This document shows positions 33,205 to 45,549 of a DNA stretch of 64,000 bases, one piece after another. A model generated the notes under the pieces. That model did not search any database, was not told the origin of the DNA, and saw only the letters and a list, made by a program, of their open reading frames with translations. Position numbers and translations under genes: made by a program. This DNA comes from Hyposmocoma kahamanoa (Eukaryota > Arthropoda > Insecta > Lepidoptera > Cosmopterigidae), in the NCBI RefSeq assembly GCF_003589595.1, contig NW_020653726.1:15426521-15490520 (forward strand). The letters are read 5' to 3'. Each line of letters opens with the position of its first letter. Within the stretch, counting starts at the first letter, position 1.

Positions 33205-34885
33205 TGAGAAAGGGATTTTTTTAATAATATAAACTACTGGATATTTTACCTTAACGTTTTGAAACTTCAATTTCAGCCAGTAGGTAAAGACCCTCTTTTT
33301 CTATAAGTCCCGGTTTTGAGCTTGCACCTGGTCAGTCAAAAATTTGTCCAACCTTTCCCACCATTGCCATTGACAAAGGCGTCTTTTAAGTCGTCGTCTT
33401 CCGGAGTCTGCTAATTATTTTTAAGCCACTGGACATTGTAATGCCATTGAAACTCCAGCAGAATAACAAAAACTGTTATAATTACAATATAATGTCAGTG
33501 ATCATGTTACAATTATGATAATATTTGTAATTCCGCTAAAATCTAGTTGCAATTGCAGTTGAGTTTCAACTGAGTGTCAGTGCAATGGCAATGGGATTCA
33601 TTCGGTCACTAACAAATTTGTCTTTCTAAAATTACCACGAAAATTGGAAATTACTATAATTTCTTAATTGTTATCTCGTTTAAACAGCAATTCAGCAATT
33701 TATTCTACTTATACTATATATATATAATTTATTATATTTATTAGTAGACTACACTATCGACGTACCATTGAAGAGCAGAATACCAAAAAGTTGCAATGAC
33801 AGTTGAATAGTAGTTCGATGGCTAGTAACTGACAAGCCATTACTCTTAACTTTTAGCAGAATACCAAACGTACAAGATCCTGCCATTGACACCATCGATA
33901 CACAACCGAGATGATTTGACCCTGGGCCCTGGTCTGCCGCGTCACCGTTTTGAGTTATGGCACTTCCATACATTCTTTAACTTCTTCTTACCTTCAATTT
34001 TCAGTCCTACTTCAACTTGTATATTGTTGTATGTATGCATCGAGTATATAACCAGAGATAGAGAGGAAATGTCATTTAAGTTGTTTGAAGACTATTCTGC
34101 CAAATCATTACGGTGACAACAGCGCTTCGATTGGCCAGCCCGAATTCGAACCAATTGACGGGTGTCGTCAATTATTTCACTTCAAATCGACCAGTTTAAC
34201 TTGAGCGTTGCTATAATGGACGAAAATTGAAAAAATACATATTTAATTACCGATGAAATGTGATTCCGTTTGTTTTGTAATTAGATGTTTTGCTGTTTTT
34301 CCCACACAACCGAATGGAAAACAATACACCTACAATAAATACAGAATATTTTTGGAATATGCGGAGACGTACGTACACACAGGTAAGTTGTTGGCGCAGT
34401 ACTATTTCAGCTTTCCAATTTGTGATTTCAGCGCAAACGATAGTTGATATTTAAAAGTGATATAAGGCCTATTTGCCTGATGAGTGGAAAGCAAGGAATG
34501 GATGGCCCTTATTTCGTCTCTATTTCTGGTTATATATTCGATGTATGTATGTTGTTGTATACAACAGCCTGTATACTGTTTTTATTTTGCTGAACGAATT
34601 TTTTAAAGCCTACTGCTAATATGTGTACATGCAGCATGTTTTAGCTATACGAAACGAACCTTTGCCCGTTCAATATGACAATGCATTTAGAATGTTGACG
34701 GTAATGCCTAGCAGGTGTAGTGTGTGTGGCATGCTCGTGGAAGCTTGCACAGAGTTTCCAGGCCGTCATGCGGAAAAAGAGTGTCTCGCCGCTGTAGGGT
34801 CGTGTGAGGCAAAGTCCCAACAGCATTCTAAGTGTTATTGCAGGGAGATTTGATTGTCTTATTTTAAAACATTCCGGGGACCAAT

Positions 34886-34928
34886 GACCAAAGTGCAAAA
34901 ATGATCACGGTACTAAAATGACCTAGGG
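34886..34928 (+). repeat. Degenerate 16-17 bp periodic motif, locus 2 (short)
   Basis: CAATGACCA, AAAATGATC and AAAATGACC occur with G(A)C/T positions at 34886, 34903 and 34920, spacing 17 and 17. Same style as 1128-1268. Confidence 0.35.
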
Positions 34929-36313
34929 CCTCTTTTTCACAGGTTACTGGTAAATCTACGGTACAGATTTATCTCTGGTGATAAAGTTTTGGGTAGAATA
35001 AATTAAAACCGTAGCACAATTAGAACCCTTGTTGTAATAAGGTCACATCTGCAAAGTGAACTTATCTGGAGAGATTTTTAAAGATTCCACGAACGACATT
35101 AGTCGCTAACTTTTTTAAGCTTAAATAGGAGAGTTATAAAATTTCACATTATGCAAAATTTCTTTCATGTATTTCGTATTATTTTTATATCGTTAATGTG
35201 GTAAAAGCACTTTTGACGTGTGATGACATGTGGCTTTATTGTACCAATAGTACGACTTTGTCATATAATTTATATATAAACTATTATATTTTGAATTATA
35301 GTAACTGTAGCGAATTGCAGCCGTCGCTACAAATCTCTTTTGTATATATATTTTATAAAAGTCTTTTTAAGTTTAGTTTTATTTTTAAATTCTAAATTTA
35401 AATGTGATTGTTTTTAGCGCCTGTTTTTTACTATTTTTTATTATTATTATTATTTGGATTGATAGGTGTACGTGTTTTGTAATAAATTAATAAACTGTAA
35501 GCACAGGTACTTTAGTCTTGCTCACTCGTTGATAGTACCCGCCCGAACCCATTGATACAGTCAGCTGAATTTATCTTGTTTTTAGTTTTCTTTCGTAACA
35601 TATTATGGATATTGTTATTTTGGTCAGGAATAATAGAGTTGTTAATATCATTACGCTATAAGCATTGCAATTATGATTAGCACATTGAGAGCGAGTTCCG
35701 CCAGTTCCGACCGATATAACGACGTCTTTCCTTTTAGAGCTCATGTATAGATCATATTGTATAATTAGCTTTAACGTTGGAGTGAGTCACCTGTATTTTG
35801 GATAAGCCTCTTTTAAAAACTCTTTTAAACCTCTTGTATAGTACAAGTAAGAAAGTCAAAAGATGAAACACGCATATTCGTTTTGTAATAAATAATTGTA
35901 TGTATTTTTATTTCTGGCACATTGATAAGGATGGAAATGATATACCTGCACGATAAAAGGGATGTTGCAATTGAATTTATTTGTAATATGTTTATTATTA
36001 TTACCACGTTTTGCGTTTTCCTTATTCAAAGGATTTCCTTTGTTTTTTTATTGTTCAAAATAAAAACCAATGTGATAAAATGCACAGTCCTATTCCACAG
36101 ATAACATTTATTTTTAACAAATTACGTTATTGCACAATCTATTCTAGCTCAGTTGTATTCAAGAAATTGTCATGACATTTAATAGATAATGCATTATGCA
36201 ACATGAAGAAAAATGGCTAAAATCAGAAGCTGTTGAAAGATTGAACTGTACAAGAACATGTAATCCAATCGCGTATCCCACAATACTGATAACAGATTGA
36301 ATATTCATGAAAC

Positions 36314-36646
36314 ACATACTTTAGAGCGCGTTTATTCGCCACGAAATTCATCGCGCTGACGCCGCCGCGCGGTCACCGCTCAGCGACCTCGTGTATCTAA
36401 CTGTCATGGCAAAATGCGCTTTATTTATTTAGCTTTTACGTTTTAACTTAAATGAGCGTCCTGGGCGCGCGGGTGAGACTGGCTTGTCTTTGGTCTGCGC
36501 GGCGACCGCCCGGTTGTATTATTAAATGTTGTTACCTAGTAAATAGAATTTATATTCGCCATTAATGTACGTGAAAGCGTGGTAACTGGGCGGTCGCCGC
36601 GCGGCGCCCGTGCGAATACTTTCGCGTCGTGTAACTGGGCACTTGA
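36314..36646 (+). mobile_element. M3 GC-rich element, copy 2
   Basis: TTTAGAGCGCGTTTATTCGC to GCGTCGTGTAACTGGGCAC, aligning in reverse complement with 19722-20090. Contains GGCGGTCGCCGCGCGGCGCC. Confidence 0.65.
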
Positions 36647-36727
36647 GGGACTTATTTGATGTGACAAACGAGATTTAAAAAGTGATGGTTATACAGCTGT
36701 AGTAAAAGTTGTTTACCGATTAAGGCC

Positions 36728-37060
36728 GACAATGGTAGCAGTAGAGCTCCTTGTGAAAGAGCTCGTCCAGGGAAGGACTGCCATCTTACTTATTTCTACC
36801 GTCAAGCAGTAATGTGAACATTACTGCGTTCCAGTTTTGAAAGGTAAGGTTGCTGGTGAAATTACAGGCACATGAGACTTGTTAACTTATGTCTCAGGGT
36901 GACGGGCGCAGTGGGAGTGTTTTTTATATACTTTTGTATGCTATCAAGTGATGGGACGAACGAACCGTGCGCCTGATAGTAAGCGACACGCCGATCCATA
37001 ATAGTTGAAGCGCCAATCAGTGGTTTCAATCGCAAAGATCTCACTCTGGGACATAAAGAA
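36728..37060. mobile_element. SINE-A composite: forward 5' half joined to reversed 3' half
   Basis: 36728-36920 is forward SINE-A from GTAGCAGTAGAGCTCCTTGT to GTGACGGGCGCAGTGGGAGTG. At 36921 it meets the tail of a minus-strand copy (TTTTTTATATAC...) that runs to about 37060 (CGCAAAGATCTCACTCTGGG). Either one copy landed in another in opposite orientation with later loss, or a rearrangement joined them. Confidence 0.7.
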
Positions 37061-37225
37061 AGAAGAGTGGATTTATTTTCAGAAAAACCTTCGATGTTAA
37101 TAGGCATAACCTTCAGAGTTGGTTTTAGGAACGAATGCTCTGGAATCTGTTATCTGTTGGGTGTAAGTCGGTTGAAGCGTCGTGTTGGAAAGATTAGCCA
37201 TTTGTTACCTGGGGGCCTGAGGCAA

Positions 37226-37362
37226 AATTGACAAGTCCCATGTGCCTGCAATTTCACCAGCACACATACCCTTCGAAACCTGAACTGCTATGGACGGGCG
37301 TGTCGCTTTACACCAGGCGCACGACTTCTTCACCCCCTCTCTCGGTATCATAAAAAAAGTAA
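37226..37362 (+). mobile_element. SINE-A copy with inverted 5' part (second case)
   Basis: 37226-37282 is reversed (TTGACAAGTCCCATGTGCCT to CCCTTCGAAACCTG). From 37283 the 3' part runs forward (AACTGCTATGGACGGGCGTG to CTCGGTATCATAAAAAAAGT). About 75 consensus bases between the breakpoints are missing, a pattern also known from twin priming. Confidence 0.7.
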
Positions 37363-37570
37363 AAATAAAAAATGTGCAAAAATAAATTTATAATTACATA
37401 TAACAATAATTATTTAGCCACTGGACTTTGTGACCTACAGTTAAAAGATTACATTAGAAAGAATATTTGATGTAGACTTTTCTTGAGCAGTTGCTGATGA
37501 AAATATTTTTCGAGTTCTTAGGCTTTTTTTTGTAATACCAACTGCACTGCCTGTGTCTGCCTGCACACTG

Positions 37571-37759
37571 CCACTGCGCCCGTCACGTCACCCTAAGACA
37601 TAAGTTGACAAACAAGTCCCATATGCCTGTAATTCACCAGCACCCTTTCTTACTTACTCTTCAAATCGGAACGGGGTAATGCTCACATTACTGCTTGGCA
37701 GCAGAAATTGGTAAGGTGGCAGTCTCGAACTCTTTCACAAGGAGCTCTACTGCTACTAA
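37571..37759 (-). mobile_element. SINE-A fragment (3' end missing)
   Basis: The minus strand runs from GTAGCAGTAGAGCTCCTTGT through the middle to the GGCGCAGTGGCAGTG area, then stops. It closes a cluster of SINE-A pieces spanning 36728-37759. Confidence 0.7.
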
Positions 37760-39211
37760 GGTTTTGGCGACAGTTGCACATAGGAAATGAAACTGTGGTG
37801 CATCGAACTTTTTTCTTTCATTTTCGATAGAAAAAAAAACGTAAAAAAAACGTTCAACTACGCGATTTGTCGTACGTTATTTGTGAAATATAAATCCGTT
37901 GGTGTATTTTATTCTTGTTGACATAAAAATTGACAACAATAACTAATTATGTTTATTAAATTATTTTAATTCGTCGAAGAACTAAAGTGATTCGTTATGG
38001 TTCAACTGTTTTTCTTTCATATACCACTTTCCTCGCTATAGTGAGGTGAAAAGTTGAGTGTTTCCCTCGGCAGCAAAGTTGTTTACGTCTCGTGTCTTGA
38101 AACCCTCGCTACGCTCAGGATTCTATTTTTGAGAATCCTCCGCTTCAATACAAGCACTCGCGTCAAACATCGACTTTGCAGCCTTGCATAACAAATAACT
38201 GTTTTCTATTTTATTTGTTTATTTATAAGGCATCAACAAAGTACATTATAAATACATTATAATCTAGCCAAATAAGTAAATGACTTATAATTCACTTAAT
38301 CTAATAACTAAACATATTAACCTAAGAATTTACCCACCGGCAATTTTCTTATCTATAATATAAATGAAAACAAATGGTTATTAATTACAATTGTCATTAA
38401 TACTTTTTCTAAAGTCCGTACCACCAAAAGTATTAAACAAGATTAACTATTTATGTATATTATGTGACATTGATTTAATGAAATGTTTTTTTATTTATTT
38501 TAATAATCATAAGACATGATTTCACGTGGAATAATATTCAGGGGTATATATTTAGAAGCACGCTAAAAAAGGTTGAATTTTACGATAACAATGGTTCATA
38601 AAGGCCACTGGCCACATTTACCAGCCCCTGAAGCGTGCCGCCGCGATATTGGTATTATATTCACATTTAGCTGTCAAATTTGAATGATAAAACCGCCACT
38701 TAAAATTTTAATTTGTCATATCGCGAGTGCCGCGACCAATGGCTGCAAAAGAATATCGCAGTGCCAAACATGGCCGCAAGGTCACATTTTGACAGTTCTG
38801 CAGTACAATTTAACAATTTTATCAACGTAAAAATTAAGCACGATAGAACGTGTCACATGAACGTGAACGACACAAAATGAAAAACGTGAGAAGAACATTT
38901 TTAATACAGTTCAGTACATGAGAGTAATTAGAAATACGTAAATAATAACTTGTATAAAGTAAATTACGTAAAAACTGAAACTCAAAAACCCAACATTTTA
39001 CCGATTCTGTATTCGCAATTAAGAAAATAAATTTTAATAATGGCAATATAGCTTTCTTAACTGAAATGAATATGTCACGGGGAGGTTTATCGCACATTGC
39101 ATTTAATATACTGCCATGCTACGTCCACTGAACGTATAATCGAAATCAAAATACATATGGAGAAGCGGTAGGCGGCAACTACAAAGAAAGCACTTGGAAA
39201 TAGCACTCTAA

Positions 39212-39376
39212 GGGTCGTATTCTAGAACTCTATTCAATGCTCAAGTCAGGATTGCACTGGCAACACAAGCACTGGAAATACGACCCTAATGGCAGGGACT
39301 TGAGTATGATATCAAGTGCTTTAAACCATACTCAAATCCTAACTTGAGCATTGAGTAGAGTTCTAGAATACGACCC
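39212..39376. mobile_element. Hairpin MITE with TAA target duplication
   Basis: Ends GGGTCGTATTCTAGAACTCT and its reverse complement; the inverted arms are about 42 bp (39212-39253 against 39335-39376) with few mismatches. TAA flanks both sides (39209-39211 and 39377-39379). A 3-bp TWA duplication with GG..CC ends suggests PIF/Harbinger, by inference. 165 bp, non-coding. Confidence 0.7.
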
Positions 39377-39926
39377 TAAGGCTCGTAGTTGGGTTTTTGA
39401 GATCCACATTATAGTAAAACGGGTTACCCCTAATTATCATATTTTGATATTTAATTTTACGGTAAACACCGTTACTGTCCATGAACGGGATAAGAACAAT
39501 TTTGTGTCTGTTATATTTAAATTTTATTTTATCTTTTTTTATATTTATATGCATTACTTTATCTTTGAGTTTACTTTTAAGTCGTGCTGGACGCTTCGGC
39601 TAACGCTGTAAGTGCACAAGAATGGTTTCTTTATAAAAATATAAATATAGTGTACTTTCATGCATTTTTCAATGATGTAAAGTACAGTCAAGAGCACGGC
39701 AAGCTTGACACTCTCTACTTTGGACTCACAAATCTGCTCATTAGTGTCTACCAGAGAGAAGACCATGAAAAGAGTATACTATAATGAGTTGGATAACTCA
39801 CTTTACGAAAATTCACACACTGATTTCTGTCTCGGACCCTTTAATATCATATTAACTATAGAACCATCGAGTTCAGTAATGTGTTGATAATAAATATGTA
39901 TGTTAATGCCTGTGTTGTGTTCGCAG

Positions 39927-40060
39927 TTGTGGACAGACGAGCTGTTCGGGTTGGCGTACAACTTGAACCAGTTGAACAACCCTACCATTAAGTTCCTCGA
40001 GAAGCTCCATACGAAAATAACACTCAAAGCGGACAAATCCGGCAAGATACTTGTGAAGAA
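39927..40060 (+). CDS. Plc21C: Phospholipase C beta, exon spanning PH end to EF-hand start
   Basis: 134 bp between acceptor GTGTTCGCAG and donor GTAAGT; phase 0 in, two bases (AA) left over at the end. Peptide LWTDELFGLAYNLNQLNNPT, then FLEKLHTKITLKADKSGKIL and VK. The W-x(2)-ELF-x-LA phrase closes the PH domain in PLC-beta, and KLxxKADxxGKIxVKN opens the EF-hand module. Joining it to the previous exon gives KEIAQ-LWTDEL with no gap against the family. A SINE-A begins only 31 bp after the donor. Confidence 0.9.
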
Positions 40061-40090
40061 GTAAGTATATTTTATTGTCTTAAGACTTTT

Positions 40091-40330
40091 ACTTTTTTTT
40101 TCTGAAACCAAGTGACGAGACGAACAAGTCGTGTACCTGTTGGTGAAGCGTCACGCCTGCTCATAGCAGTTGCATTGCCACTCAGTACTTTGAATCGCAA
40201 AGATCTGACCGTCAGTTTTGCGTCACTTTTGTGACGTTGCCACTGTGTCCATCATCCTGAGACATAAGTAAGTTGACAAATTACATTTGCCTGTAATTTC
40301 ACCAGCACCCTTTAAAAACGCAGTGCTGCC
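40091..40330 (-). mobile_element. SINE-A copy, 31 bp from the PLC exon donor
   Basis: TTTTTTTTTCTGAAACCAAG (tail) to CACCAGCACCCTTTAAAAAC on the plus strand. Its poly-T side faces the exon ending at 40060. Confidence 0.8.
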
Positions 40331-40613
40331 GTCCACTTACTAAAACGTGGCTAAGTGACCAATAGTCAAATATCCGTTTTAAGTAGCAAAAGATAGAGCA
40401 CAAAATTCGCTTTTAAAAATAAAAATAAAAATTTAAAATTAGTTAACGTGATCGACTTACCGAAACTTACCCTAACGATGCATAGCTGAAATATCATTAA
40501 ACAAATTTTTTTATGATATCGCACTGTTAATGCAATAGTGTATTAAGTCAAAAAGTGTATTTTCTGAGAATCGATGAAAAACTAATTATTCACTTCCCGT
40601 AAATATCATTAAA

Positions 40614-40822
40614 ACAACGACGAATGAGTCGTGCGCCTGGTGGTAAGCGACACGCCTATCCACAACACTTGCAGTGCCACTCGGAGCTTTAAATCGCAAG
40701 GATCTTAGGGGCAGTGCCACTGCGCCCGTCACGTTGAGATGTAACTTACAAGTCCCATGTGCCTTTCACCAGCACTTTACCCTTCCAAACCGGAACGCAG
40801 TAATGCCCACATTGACAGCGTC
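40614..40822 (-). mobile_element. SINE-A copy
   Basis: Plus strand CAACGACGAATGAGTCGTGC to GGAACGCAGTAATGCCCACA; lacks the first ~90 bases of the 5' end. Confidence 0.8.
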
Positions 40823-41978
40823 AAACTAGATGGCGGAAAAAAAATTAAGGTTTAACATAATAGTAATGTGAAATTTGTGCAGCGACTGCCAAAATATATC
40901 GTAAATGTGACTGTGCTTATTATATAGTCTGGAGAGCCTTGGGATACAGGAATTAAAGCCCAGTACGGTCTTACGGAATGGTGGCACTAAAAGAGCAATA
41001 GCAAACCTAGGGTAGGGTAATAATCCAGCTATCAGTTCCTTAACATACCTCCTGTATAGTGCTACATTTTACGAATTGATTCTTCTTAAATTAAAACAAA
41101 CAATACGTAACTTTCTGTTTATTGGTGTTATCCTAAAGTCAATTACTTTGGCATAATTATCTAAACAATTGTTTAGTTTTCACCTAATACATATAATGTA
41201 ACGAACTTTGTACAATGTAGGTTAGAATTGGCCATAAATTTGATTATTTCGTAACTATGGAGCACTTGGGTCCGTAGGTGCGCCCTGTCCTAGTCATTAA
41301 TCACACGACTGTTACAATTTTAATTAAACAGAGGCTAGTTTTTTAGATAAACATAATAATTTTAATGAACATTTGACATGCCGGCTGAAACGCGATAAGA
41401 ATTATTTTTCCTGTCGGGAACGCGGTCAAGTACGAGACTCGACCGCGATCAGTGTTCCGTGCATGGTGCTAATTTTCTTGCCATCACTCGTCATTTATGC
41501 AGTAGAACACGGATGAGTCAACCTAGCAGATAATAAATTCGAATGTGTTGAGAACGTAAACAACATTGACGTGACTGCTAGTAAACTTATTGATAGTTTC
41601 GACGACTTTACGACGTTGGGTGTATTTGTTACACGTAGTACGGCTTTTACCTTGTGTCTTTAATTAGGTTCGTTTTTTTAAGATTTTTTTAAAAGGAAAT
41701 AAATGTGCTAGAACTTAATGAGCGATCTGCTAATCTATCCAAATAAAAATAGGTCCTAGTACAGAGTTTTGTAATTTCATTATGAGAATTTTCGTTTGTT
41801 ATCAAAGTAAAATAAATTTATTCGTTTTTCAACGGAAATAATTTATTTTGCAAAGTACAATTGTAATGGCTGGATAGAAGGATTCTTTAACCTCTAACGT
41901 ATAAAGTTAGTTAAATGTATCTTTTCATGTCATTAACTTGAAAAATGGCAATAAAATGAAAAATTCTTCAAAATTATG

Positions 41979-42040
41979 TTTTTTATGATACTAAATGACT
42001 TGACGAAGAATTTATGCGCCTGGTGGTAGTTGACACGCCT
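41979..42040 (-). mobile_element. SINE-A 3' fragment
   Basis: TTTTTTATGATACTAAATGA, then GCGCCTGGTGGTAGTTGACA and CGCCTG; only the last ~60 bases of the family. Confidence 0.65.
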
Positions 42041-42869
42041 GTAAATAACAGGCGTGTTTTTGATATTACAGTGTATTTATTATTTGGTTTGACACGGTAG
42101 TAATAACGGTTATATTTTCAACGGATTAACGAACAATGTCACGTAGACTTGTTTATACTAAAATAGAAGATTGAATATACAAAATGTAATTATGTAAAAA
42201 GCATTACGCAATTGAGTTAATTGTTTAAGTATCTTTTTTAATAGAATATTCAATATATAACCTGTGACATGAAACAATTAAAGACAATGCGGTCGCGGTC
42301 AATTGTTCCACGAAGCATTTCCTGGCGGAAATTGTAAAAATTACGTACTATTTTGTTAGTTAAGATTTGCACATGATACGAAGGCTGCCCCTGATTAGTG
42401 CGTAGAAACAAATATTTACTACAGAAGTACTGATATAGATAACTTCTGGGATGGAATGTGAAGATTTGTATTCTAGAATAATAAACTTATGTTTATGGCG
42501 CCACGACGTTGTGCCACTTCGTTTAAAATTCCGTATGAAGGCAATGATGTTAGCACCATACGGCTCAGTTAGATATTGTGCAAATATTACTATCACATAC
42601 TGTTTTTTATATTTCTTTAATATTTTAAAATTATACATTATATTTCACAATTATATTTATTAGTGATGACCCAAATCACTATCACCACGTTTAAGTTATT
42701 GACCGGTTCATTGGGTGCACGTTTGGTATAATATATTCGAATAATAATTTCCACTAGTTTGTTGTTATTACTAAGGGAGTATTTTCACAAAAAAAAAAAA
42801 AAAACATGAATGTCATGGTAGTAAAAACATCACGATATTCAATAAAATAAATATGATAATGTCCAGTCC

Positions 42870-43262
42870 GCCTCTGTCGCCAAAACGCACACAAATAAAT
42901 GATAAACACAATGAAATCTTGATAACGATTAGTGGCAAATTCTGGACTGTTAATATAATTTCAAAATTGTAATAATATCCCGTCGCTCCACCATTGAAAG
43001 TTTAATACCTTTATTGCAAGTTACGACGTTTAGATTTTATATTGAAATTATATTCATCTTGCTGCCATTTTGCGGCTAGTAGCTGGAGTACGTTGCGGCT
43101 ATCATTTTTGCACTCCAAAACAGCGCAATACGGCATTTTCTATGGTTTTATATGATTGCACGAAAGAATTAACACTGACTGAGCTCAGTAGGCGGAACTA
43201 CGCCTACAGTTGGCACGCTTGTTACGCTCACTAACCACTTCTACTATATTGTTGCTCTGTAT
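42870..43262 (+). repeat. M2 interspersed repeat, copy 2
   Basis: CCTCTGTCGCCAAAACGCAC, GAAATCTTGATAACGATTAG, GTTTAATACCTTTATTGCAA, CTAACCACTTCTACTATATT; collinear with 15735-16265. Confidence 0.65.
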
Positions 43263-43588
43263 AGGGACTGTATGAGAATAGAGTGAAGAAGCGGACATAA
43301 ATGAGCACAAGAATAGGAGAAACGCAATGTCAAAAACATGTAATTCACGACACACATTCACTGACAAATCAATACGTTAAAAGTAATGCGAAACAAAAAC
43401 AACAAAAATAACATAAAAAGCAAGGAATTTGCGACAAACTCAGTATTCAAATAGATTTCTTTTAAATGTCACAATATCCTTAATGTTCCTTAAGTCAGAC
43501 AGATAGAGAGATAAATACTTTATTCACTGTTATGACATAAATTCATATTAAAGACAAAACGAAAAGAAAACATTGTCATAACAGTACC

Positions 43589-43833
43589 GCTCAACTCACA
43601 CTGGCACAGAGTCGAAACGTCGGGCCGCATTCTGTTTTTCAACTACATACAACGCATAGCGACGCGCGTCGACGCGCGCATTTGTGCGTCCGGATCACAG
43701 CGTGGTCGGCGTCTGACGCCTCACTGCGCGGAAGTAACGCGCAATGAATAATGGGAAAATAGAGATGAATATGCTATAGGCGAAAAACATGACGCGTCGC
43801 GACGCTTCGATTCTGCGCCAGTGTGAGTTGAGC
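43589..43833. mobile_element. CG-rich MITE with ~33-bp TIRs
   Basis: Left end GCTCAACTCACACTGGCACA with GAGTCGAAACG. The right end in reverse complement is GCTCAACTCACACTGGCGCA with GAATCGAAGCGTCG. 245 bp, interior rich in CGCG/GACGC, no frame. The flanks show no clear duplication. Confidence 0.75.
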
Positions 43834-44492
43834 TTAAAAGAGCGCTGATTTTCAATCAGAACCAACTAAAATAATACTGTTACATATAATTTACACTGAA
43901 TTTATATTTTTCAGGACATTCTATATCTATTCGGACTTCAGATTTTAAGCGAAATTAATTCGTCGCGATTTGTGCCTTTTTTTTCAATATAACTTTCCTG
44001 TCATCGAAAATCACACACACGTGCTGACTAGATGCCAAACGGCATATATTATGCATGACTGACGTATACGAAATGAAGTGTATGAGATTTTCCGATAGTA
44101 GTAGGTGGTTTTTATACAACTACAAACTAGTAAACTCATTAGAACTTTGAGTAGTTTCAGATTGAAATCTACGCCCTTTACAGTTAGGCTAAATATAGGT
44201 GAACTATAAAGTAGTAACATAGTATAATAAAACAAGTAAGGTAACTTCATACAAACGTAGCAGCGCGCACACATTCGCATAATCTGGCGGTGTACTCGCG
44301 TTGCATAACGCGGGTCATCTCACGCGCCATTAATCATGGAATGGACGCGGTCGCTCGGTATTTAAAAAATGACATCGAATTATAGACGTGTTTATTGTTT
44401 TGTTTGTTGTAGTTTGAACAAAAGAGTGCCTCAAACTCAAAACTGTTCAGCATTTTATTTCTATTTCATAATCATAAATTAATAGTAAATTT

Positions 44493-44592
44493 AACTGCCT
44501 CCTTGGCCGAACGGCTACTATGCTGATCTGCCACGCAGAGATCCCGGGTTCGATTCCTGAGCCGGGAGGAATATTTGTATGGCCTGCATTTA
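44493..44592 (+). mobile_element. SINE-B copy 5, cut by the assembly gap
   Basis: AACTGCCTCCTTGGCCGAAC, CACGCAGAGATCCCGGGTTC, GATTCCTGAGCCGGGAGG, then N. The rest is in the gap. Confidence 0.8.
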
Positions 44593-44992
44593 NNNNNNNN
44601 NNNNNNNNNNNNNNNNNNNNNNNNNNNNNNNNNNNNNNNNNNNNNNNNNNNNNNNNNNNNNNNNNNNNNNNNNNNNNNNNNNNNNNNNNNNNNNNNNNNN
44701 NNNNNNNNNNNNNNNNNNNNNNNNNNNNNNNNNNNNNNNNNNNNNNNNNNNNNNNNNNNNNNNNNNNNNNNNNNNNNNNNNNNNNNNNNNNNNNNNNNNN
44801 NNNNNNNNNNNNNNNNNNNNNNNNNNNNNNNNNNNNNNNNNNNNNNNNNNNNNNNNNNNNNNNNNNNNNNNNNNNNNNNNNNNNNNNNNNNNNNNNNNNN
44901 NNNNNNNNNNNNNNNNNNNNNNNNNNNNNNNNNNNNNNNNNNNNNNNNNNNNNNNNNNNNNNNNNNNNNNNNNNNNNNNNNNNNNNNNNNNN
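44593..44992. other. Assembly gap (400 N)
   Basis: Exactly 400 N, probably collapsed repeat: it begins inside a SINE-B and ends inside an M1 copy. The real length is unknown. Confidence 0.99.
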
Positions 44993-44994
44993 AT

Positions 44995-45069
44995 TTCACA
45001 AAAAATAATTGAATATCAATTCAATAAAAATTTAATTAACCTACTCCTTTTTTTGAAGTCGGTTAAAAA
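44995..45069 (-). mobile_element. M1 end fragment
   Basis: The plus strand closes with CTCCTTTTTTTGAAGTCGGT plus TAAAAATT, the reversed family start. Its other end is in the gap. Confidence 0.55.
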
Positions 45070-45269
45070 TTGCCGCACAAATGACACTACATGCCAACTC
45101 TAACTGCGTGACGTCATTAGTTAGGTAAACAAACTAGACAATGTACACTTGACACTTGGCAGAATTTCAAATATTGAGTTCTCAGTCCAAAATTTTAATA
45201 GTTTTCACTTAAGAAATGATTAAACGGATAAAAAAAAGGTAATGCGCGAACGGTGAATTTCAAAGAAGT

Positions 45270-45549
45270 TTAGTAGCGGTAGAGCTCCTTGTGAAAGATT
45301 TCGTCCAGGGAAGTACTGCATAGACATATTTCTGCCGCCAAGTAGTAACATGAGCAGGGTAAAGGTGCTGATGAAATTACAGGCACTTGGGACTTGTCAA
45401 CTTATGTCGCAGGGTGACAGACGCAGTGGCAGTGTCCCTCAGATTTTTGCGATTTAAAGAGCTGAGTGGCACTGCAACTGCTATAGACAGGCATGTAGCA
45501 TACAACCAGGTTCATCACTTGGTCGTCCCGTCACTTGTTATAAATAAAG
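45270..45549 (+). mobile_element. SINE-A copy
   Basis: AGTAGCGGTAGAGCTCCTTG to CGTCCCGTCACTTGTTATAA; small deletions, otherwise full length. Confidence 0.8.

Larger units (their letters stand above)
22548..39926 (+). other. PLC-beta intron of 17.4 kb
   Basis: Phase-0 intron from GTAACA to TGTTCGCAG. It holds the repeats listed separately. The stretches 22548-24545, 25321-26547, 26770-28157, 28411-29156, 31966-32402, 33205-34885, 34929-36313, 37760-39211 and 39380-39926 contain nothing I can identify beyond AT-rich DNA. The 33440-33900 part has loosely repeated 'CAGAATA(C/A)CAAA' phrases. Confidence 0.7.

Noticed and set aside
33749..33973. 74-codon frame resembling a processed gene tail
   Set aside because: No family features; the region consists of loosely repeated CAGAATAC-type phrases.
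44472..45103. Frames spanning the N gap
   Set aside because: Mostly unknown residues; an artefact of the assembly gap.
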